A stretch of 64,000 nt of DNA from Nephrocerus scutellatus (taxonomy: Eukaryota; Arthropoda; Insecta; Diptera; Pipunculidae), in NCBI GenBank assembly GCA_947095585.1, contig OX352761.1, positions 63,688,882 to 63,752,881 on the forward strand, written 5' to 3'. Within the stretch, counting starts at the first letter, position 1, and every line of letters begins with the position of its first letter. This document shows positions 58,135 to 64,000 of this stretch, in pieces. The notes under the pieces are model-generated. The model did not search any database. It saw nothing but the letters and a program-made list of their open reading frames with translations, and was not told the origin of the DNA. The translations under genes were made by a program, and so were the position numbers.

Positions 58135-58980
58135 CAAGCCACATGGCCACGATTTCTGCACTTTTTGCAATATAGATTTGTTGCTCGACATTTGTTTGCC
58201 AAATGGGTGTGCTTTCCACATTTGAAACATGTGAGTTTGTTGTTTCTTGAACAACTATTTGTAGATTTATTGCTATTAGCATTTATTCTAAATTTTGTTC
58301 GATCTAACCCTTTGGTCCGTACTTGATGAATAATCTGCATGTTGCAGCTTTCGGCTTTCGATGCTTCCATTGCAAGTGCATTTTCGATCGTCTTTTCCAG
58401 TGTCATGTTTGACTCCCGCAGAAGTCGTTCCTTAATATGGAATACCTCAGTCATCTAATGAATTGAGAATGCAAGTGTGTTTTTAATGTCGTCTTGCTGC
58501 ACGACTCACAAATAAAATTAGAGTAGGCGCTCAACTTTTTCAATTCTTCCAAATAGTTTGCTACCGATTCTCCTTCATGCTGTAATCTGAGCAGAGACTT
58601 GTGCTCTTCGGTGATATCGTTGGGCCTCGGACTGAGGTGATCTTTTAACAGTTCCGTTAATTCCTCGTATGATTTAATACCCGGATCTTCGGGGGCTGTT
58701 AAATTCGATAGAAGCTGGTAGTATTTAGCACCAATACAATTTATTAATACTTGCCGCTTTTTTGTCGGATCGACAACGTTTCACAGCGCCAGAAAATTTT
58801 CCAGCCTCTTAATGTAGTTTGGAAAAGGTTCCTCACTTTCGCTGAACGCTTCAAAATATAAATTAGGAACACCGGATGCCGGTTGTAGGTTTTGTAGTGC
58901 ATTTTTCAATGCTTGTAGTAATTGCGTAGTTTCAGCCATCCTTAAAATTTTCCTTAATTTCCTATGATCCTCGTCGCCAC
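58135..58980 (-). pseudogene. gypsy (Mag-like) gag
   Basis: Minus strand. A capsid-like region (58939-58450) starts MAETTQLLQALKNAL, with FLALWNVVD- and YEELTELLKDHLSPRP-like segments. Zinc knuckles near 58260-58130 read CFKCGKHTHLANKC and CKKCRNRGHVA. At least two frame shifts and stops (near 58780 and 58450) are seen. Confidence 0.75.
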
Positions 58981-59145
58981 TGATAAATCTGGGATAACCC
59001 TAATATTGTAGAACGGAAGAAGAACACGCTGGTTCAAAGTGACAGCAAAGAATGAATTTTATTTTCATATGTGTGGTTATGGTACAATAACGACTTAGAA
59101 TACATTCACAATAGCATTTCGTACATCTCTTTTCCATATCTGACA
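58981..59145 (-). repeat. 5' LTR of the gypsy (Mag-like) element
   Basis: 165 bp, ends TGATAAATC and TCTGACA on the plus strand, adjacent to TGGCGACGAGG on the element side and to the CTTTT target repeat on the other. Confidence 0.92.
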
Positions 59146-59165
59146 CTTTTTATTCGGCACATTCT

Positions 59166-59404
59166 TTATATAATTGGACACGCTTTAAAAACGGTATGAC
59201 GTATATATGGTAAACAAGAGTCCTCACCACAAATCTCAGATAGCGTAAATAAAGTAGCCTTTTCAGCGTCATAAAGCAGCTCTTCCTTTTGCCACTGCAT
59301 TATGTACCCAAATAAAGACCCAACTACTGCAGGACCTTCTTTGTTGGAATCTGAAAGCGAATTGCAACAGTTATCTGCAGGGTTTTCCAATTGCGTGTTA
59401 TTGT
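59166..59404 (-). CDS. unrecognised minus-strand frame next to insertions
   Basis: About 74 codons (59390-59166), open further to the LINE tail at 59404: NPADNCCNSLSDSN, GSLFGYIMQWQKEELLYDAE and SEICGEDSCLPYIRHTVFK. It has the composition of a real protein rather than a shadow, and an AATAAA lies just 3' of its stop near 59155. It may be a fragment of a host exon or of a DNA transposon cut by the LINE at 59405. I cannot name it. Confidence 0.3.
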
Positions 59405-62400
59405 TTATTTATTTATTTATTTGCTTAATACAAGCTTAACTTAACTTAACCTATGACTTAACCTATTGATTTTTTTGTTTGCTTTTTTTTCCAACGGGCG
59501 GGCACAGGGGCCCACTGGACTTTTTATATTTCTTCTTTAATACTACTTAATAATAACACTTAACTTAAAGGGGAAAAATGTCAAGGGGAGGTATAGAGAA
59601 AACTTCTAAAGGAAGAATATACTAGAATGGAAATCAAAGGTGTTCTGACGCGACATTGGTTCAAAATAGCCGTAGTTGGTGCGGTGGTGAGGAAGACAAA
59701 AGAGCGGAACAGATCTAAGGCTACGTGGGTTAGTGTGAAGGGAGATCATTTCTTATAGTGCGAGAGAATCGATTGTTCCAGATAATAGTTGGTGTATGAA
59801 GAGTATGTCAGCAACTTCGCGACGTTTTACAAGGGTTTGCAAGTTGATCAATTTTAGCCTATTTTCGTAGGGGGGTAGGATATAGTTGTCGGCCCATGCG
59901 TAACGCAAAACGGATAAACCTGCGCTGCACAGCTTTAATTCTATGGGAGTGGGTGTCGTGAAATGGAGACCAGACTTGGCTGGCGTATTCAAGCTGTGGT
60001 CTGACAAAGGTAATGTAAAGGGATTTAGTAACGTACGGGTTAGAAAATTCTTTGTACCATCGTTTTATGAAACCGAGAGAAGAGTTTGCCTTTTGTATAA
60101 TATGATCGATATAGGAACGATAGTTGAGGTCCCTGTCACAGATAATACCCAGATCGCATATAGAAGAGACGGAAGGAACTGGATCGTTCCGAAAGTAATA
60201 GGTTCTTAGGGGTGGGGGAAGTCGTTTGCGGGAGAACGTAATCGATTGACATTTACCGACATTTAGTTCTAAGAAGTTTTTGTCGCATCAGGTGTAGAAT
60301 GAATTAAGGTCGTTTTGAAGTAATAGAGAATCGTTGGGGGTAGATATTACCTTGATTATTTTCATTTTCATATCATCCGCATAAATGGACAGATCTGAGT
60401 TTTTATGATGTGACCATCATCGTTTATTGTTAGGACAAATATCAATGGACCGAGATGACTGCCTTAAGGAACACCTGAAGTGGCGTTAATGCGGTCTGAG
60501 ATTGAGAATCTAAAGAGAACCCTGTACTGGCGCTTCTCAAGGTACGATTTCAGCCATGAAATGAAAAAGGTGGAAAACCGAGGGCTTTAATTTTAAGGTA
60601 AATGGTTTGGTGACTTATTTTATCAAATGCCTTGCTGAAGTCGGTAGTGATGACATCTACTTCCTTACTATCCTCTAAGGCTGAAGAGTTTTAGAGACAA
60701 ATTCGGTGAGGTTAGTCGTAGTGGACCTGCCCTTTAAGAAACCGTGCTGTTGTGGAGAAAATATCGATTTGCAGTGAAAATACAGGGAGTCGTAGACAAT
60801 GCTTTCGAAGAGTTTGGGGATTGAAGAGAGTTTAGCTATGGGTCGGTAGTTTGATACCTCGCTTTTACTACCTTTTTTATGAATAGGGAAAATAAAGGAT
60901 TCCTTCCATAATTTTGGAAAAACGGCTTGGGTGAGTGAGAGTCGAAATAATGTCGTAAGGGGCTGACTTATAGCGTTTACACATTTTTTTAAGAATATGG
61001 CGGGCAGACCATCGGGACCGGGGGAAAGTCATCCTTGAGATGATTAATCTTTTCGCGCACTATATCAGTCATTATGTCGACAGAGACAAAAGAAGTTTGA
61101 GGGTCATTATTCAGGTAGTTAAAAAGTCAAGTGCCAGTTCGTGAGGGTGGTCACTAAATGGTTGGCTGAAAAATGTAGCAAAGAGGTTGCGTATTACTTT
61201 AGGGTCTGCAGATGAAGTGTTGATTAGTTTTAGAGTGGACGGGAAGCCATCGGAGTTTCTTTTGACGTTAATAAATCGGTAGAAACGTCTAGGATCAGCG
61301 ATAAGGCTATGTTGCATGTAGAGGGTGGAAAAGCGGAAGTAAGCTTGTTGGTAGAAAGAAAAGTCTGAGTCTGATCTGGAAAAAAGGTAAGTTTTCCATA
61401 ATTTGTTTCTGGCATTGGGAAGAGTACGTAATTCTTTATTATACCAGGGAGGGGAGGACGAGCAGTTTTTACGTGGCACATAAGGGACAGATTGGAGAAG
61501 ACAGTCAAAATTGCTGTGTAGAAGAATTCCAAGCGATGTCAATGGGAGTGTTATTGTTTAGAAAGAGGCTGAAATTTAAGTTATTGACTAGGTTGTTAAG
61601 TTTATCGAAGTCAGCTTTGTGAAAGTTGAAAGACTGAGAGCTATCAGAAACTACAGTAATGTTGTTATTATCATAGTAAAAGGTAAGAGCGAGAGGGGGT
61701 GATAGTGGTCAAGGGTGGAGAGAAGATGGGTACTCGCGGTAGCCCGGAATTATGAGCGTCAGAGGAGAAAATGAGATCTAGCTGCCACCCAAGATTGTTG
61801 GTGATCCCACTAATCTGAAAAAGGCCAGAGTCGAAAAGACGGTCAGTAAGGAGGGTTTCCGTTGCTGAGGAGGAATTAGTTGGAACAAAGGATGATTCGT
61901 CCTCTGATAGAGCCCATTGCAAATGCGGGAGGTTGAAATTGCCAACAATTATAAGATCGTCCACAGGATCAGCGACATCAAATAGAGAGTCAAGTGCATC
62001 AACAGCTAGTTGGTATACATGGGTTGGTTGAGCAGGGCGAATATAACAGCAGCATATGTAGAAGCTCCGTTTGGATAAGAATAATTTAGCACAAACGAAT
62101 TCAAAAGAAGGGGCTTTTGAGCATTTAACGAAGGTTACATCGAGATTATTGCGTATGGCTAAAAGAAACCCGCGACCGTGTGAGAGGCCAATATTATTCT
62201 GGCCGTCAACGCGAAAGACTGCGAAGTCAGAAGTGAAAAATTCACCGTTAAGAAAGTGGGGACAGAGGTTTGTTTCGGTAAGGGCAAAAATGTAACAAGG
62301 AAGTATTTGTGAGTGAAGGTACACCATCGAGTTTTTGGTACGAAGTCCCCTGACATTCTGATAGTAAAGAGAAAGAAACTGAGGTGCACTACTGACTGAG

Positions 62401-62492
62401 AGAGATGGAACAATTGGATGGGAGTTAGGGGCGAAAATCATTTTTATGGTTATTGCAGGATTTTTGAAGATACGAGAGACGTTTGGAGCCAC
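59405..62492 (-). pseudogene. CR1/Jockey-like LINE ORF2: endonuclease and RT, decayed
   Basis: Minus strand. 62492-61671 is the endonuclease: YYQNVRGLRTKN, FALTETNLC, HGRGFLLAIR and DDLIIVGNFNLPHLQW. 61542-61111 is the linker (YNKELRTLPNARNKLW, and a KVRKNSDG-like segment). RT pieces appear between 61030 and 59700: a PGPDGLPA-like segment, YRPIAKLSSIPKLFE, HGFLKGRST, FSKAFDKISH, and a thumb with LGIICDRDLNY and RPQLEYASQVWSP. The FADD region near 60380 is degenerate. The 3' tail has (AAATA)n at 59405-59425. Many stops and shifts. Confidence 0.75.
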
Positions 62493-62497
62493 TGTGG

Positions 62498-63151
62498 CTA
62501 CAGACCTTTCAACCTATGGTCTGCAGCCACAGTGGAAGAAGAAATGTTGACACTATCATGAAAACGAGTGTAGATATTTCTTGTCATATAAGTAGGCAAG
62601 ATAAAGTCGGACATTTTCGAAAAGCCGGTGATCACGAAGTCTAGATGTTTAGATGTGAGCTTAACGGTGGGAGGAAGTAGTGGATCGAAATTAGGGGGAG
62701 ATGCAGTTGGTGGAAAATCGGCCGAATAGGGTTCAGCGAAGTTACTGCGAGAATACATGGATGTGGAAGGGGAAGAAGTGCTAGGATGGGTTAAATGAGA
62801 AGAAGAGGAAGAGGGTGGAGTAGGATTAAGAGTATGGGAGTATTTGAAATACGAGTAGGATGGTCTAATAGAAGGAGGGGTTTTGGTAGTAGAGGGAGGA
62901 GCAGAGACGGGCGTCAGATTGAATGAGACGCGATTACGTTGAAAAATAGGCTTGGAAGGTAGAGAGGTGTTTAATGGATTAGTGGATACATTAGTAAATT
63001 CGTTGCGGAATGGGGAGGGTGGTCGAAGCAGAGGAATAAAGTTGGGGAAGATTCCCCTATTGAAGCTCCAATAAGGGTTTAGTGTGCGTTGAAAATGGGA
63101 GTGTGAAGTGTTAGCACTAGGCTTATGTTGAAGAAGGGAGGGGTATACCAC
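62498..63151 (-). CDS. possible ORF1 of the CR1/Jockey-like LINE
   Basis: 217-codon minus frame directly upstream of the ORF2 start, ending six bases before it. Very rich in proline, serine and threonine (PPSSSSSHLTHPSTSSPSTS and similar), with a C-terminal LDFVITGFSKMSDFILPTY segment. No zinc finger or coiled coil is visible. Its position argues for ORF1; composition alone would not. Confidence 0.45.
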   Translation of the reverse strand: MVYPSLLQHKPSANTSHSHFQRTLNPYWSFNRGIFPNFIPLLRPPSPFRNEFTNVSTNPLNTSLPSKPIFQRNRVSFNLTPVSAPPSTTKTPPSIRPSYSYFKYSHTLNPTPPSSSSSHLTHPSTSSPSTSMYSRSNFAEPYSADFPPTASPPNFDPLLPPTVKLTSKHLDFVITGFSKMSDFILPTYMTRNIYTRFHDSVNISSSTVAADHRLKGL

Positions 63152-63600
63152 GAATTATTTCTAAATTCTCATGTTGGTACACATTAATTTTTCAAAATTT
63201 TTAGATAGTAGCATTCTGAAACTGTTTATATCTGTTTGGTGTTTAATAAAAACAATAACCGCTATATTTTGTAAGGGGAAGGACAATTTTGTCAGGAGGC
63301 TCCAATACAAATATTTCTTTACAATCTTATCTTTTCAAAAATAGTCCAGAACATTTTGGAAGGGAACTTGTGTAAATGTACCCCACACCCTTTTTTCCTG
63401 TTATTATGAATCATCCATATCTAGACTCTACAAATGATAGCACGAAGTAGATACGAAGCCCTAAATAGCAAGTTTAACGCGCTCACTGGCTGTGAGAGAG
63501 GGGAAGCGCCTACATTTTCCCGTTTCCACTGTAATTTTAAATCGTTTTTGCCTTTTAAATTATAACACAACTTTTTGAAATTTGTTTTATTTTTCTTTTA
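63152..63600. other. no gene seen
   Basis: AT-rich sequence with no frame, repeat or RNA that I can support. Confidence 0.5.
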
Positions 63601-63840
63601 TTACAAGTAATTTATATTATGACCTACGAAGCTCACCGCATGTCCATCGGCATCTTGGATGGCATGCGGTCACAAATCTATATTGCATTATTCTTCGTGT
63701 TTTCACAGATCCGAAATTGCTTCTGCTCGATGATTCTGTTGTTTTGTCAGAAGGGAGAGGAAAAGATGAGATGTCTATGCACGCGTGTCTTAAACGACTG
63801 CAGATCATATAAATATATATTTCTTGACGCAATACTTTGA
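63600..63840 (-). pseudogene. 3' end of a CR1/Jockey-like LINE
   Basis: Minus strand near 63840-63745 reads YDLQSFKTRVHRHLIFSSPF followed by a stop. This is similar to the C terminus AFKTQAHRHLLFSSPFP of the LINE at 24211-25250. A 3' UTR of about 140 bp follows, with AATAAAAG near 63600. No other part of the element is in the window. Confidence 0.5.
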
Positions 63841-64000
63841 TATAATTAGAATGGAGAAGAATATAAATAGAAAATTCAGAGATTATGTTAAGCTAAACAT
63901 GCATCTTAATTATTGTTAACGAGAAGTAATTCATGGGGCTTAGAGCGCTTAAGTCTTCCAATTATTCCAGTCTGAATAATAAGCCTAGATGGTGTGCTGT
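63841..64000. other. no gene seen
   Basis: AT-rich end of the window, nothing recognised. Confidence 0.4.

Larger units (their letters stand above)
54668..59145 (-). mobile_element. gypsy (Mag-like) LTR retrotransposon in ClC-a intron
   Basis: 4478 bp with LTRs 54668-54837 and 58981-59145, TG...CA ends, and a 5-bp target duplication CTTTT (54663-54667 and 59146-59150). Coding is on the minus strand. PBS-like TGGCGACGAGG follows the 5' LTR, and a polypurine GTGGGGGAAGAC precedes the 3' LTR. Gag-protease-RT-RNase H-integrase order, Ty3/gypsy type. Several stops and shifts are present. The insertion is in antisense to ClC-a. Confidence 0.93.

Overview
The window is eukaryotic, almost certainly from a higher fly (Diptera, Brachycera). 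Three exons of a ClC-a-type chloride channel gene, an ancestral-order insect mitochondrial segment (trnD-atp8-atp6-cox3-trnG-nad3-trnA-R-N-S-E-F-nad5), and many insect retrotransposon lineages (R1, LOA, RTE-like, CR1/Jockey-like, Ty3/gypsy) support this. Tephritid-like is only a guess. There are no bacterial operons or CRISPR arrays. About 95% of the sequence is transposable elements or repeats, and the only recognised host gene is at 53151-54574.

Layout. 1-4762: R1-clade element copy E1. 4763-5215: dispersed repeat. 5216-6405: decayed gypsy-type gag. 6680-15000: nested, broken LINEs, all on the minus strand: an RTE-like element in the tail of a LOA-type element, which is itself split by a CR1/Jockey-like element. 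15345-32762: a complex of gypsy (17.6/297-like) pol fragments, a microsatellite-bearing dispersed repeat and C-terminal halves of a CR1/Jockey-like RT. These are tandemly duplicated and then inverted around about 25664. One junction holds 3.8 kb of mitochondrial DNA (18812-22629). 32764-51541: four more R1-clade copies (E2-E5), head to tail and separated by (AC)n tracts. 51542-52830: the dispersed repeat and the N-terminal half of a CR1/Jockey-like RT, in the same orientation as the C-terminal half at 31850-32762. 53151-54574: ClC-a exons. 54668-59145: a gypsy (Mag-like) element with both LTRs and a 5-bp target duplication. 59405-63160: a decayed two-ORF CR1/Jockey-like LINE. 63600-64000: a LINE tail and unassigned AT-rich DNA.

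The main biological result is the R1-clade array. Every internal junction is an AC-rich microsatellite, and an empty version of the same microsatellite is visible at 27120-27165 (plus strand) and at 18190-18235 and 24160-24210 (minus strand). This fits an element that targets AC/ACAY repeats, as known for the Waldo and Mino families of the R1 clade. The target microsatellite lies inside a dispersed repeat that had itself entered a CR1-like LINE, and the two halves of that LINE now flank the array. A stratigraphy follows: CR1-like LINE, then dispersed repeat, then R1-clade array.

All five R1 copies carry disabled ORF2, although three have an intact ORF1. Frame-breaking lesions are given for each copy. 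The near-identical duplications, the palindrome and the mitochondrial patch could be real rearrangements or assembly joins; only long reads across the junctions can decide.
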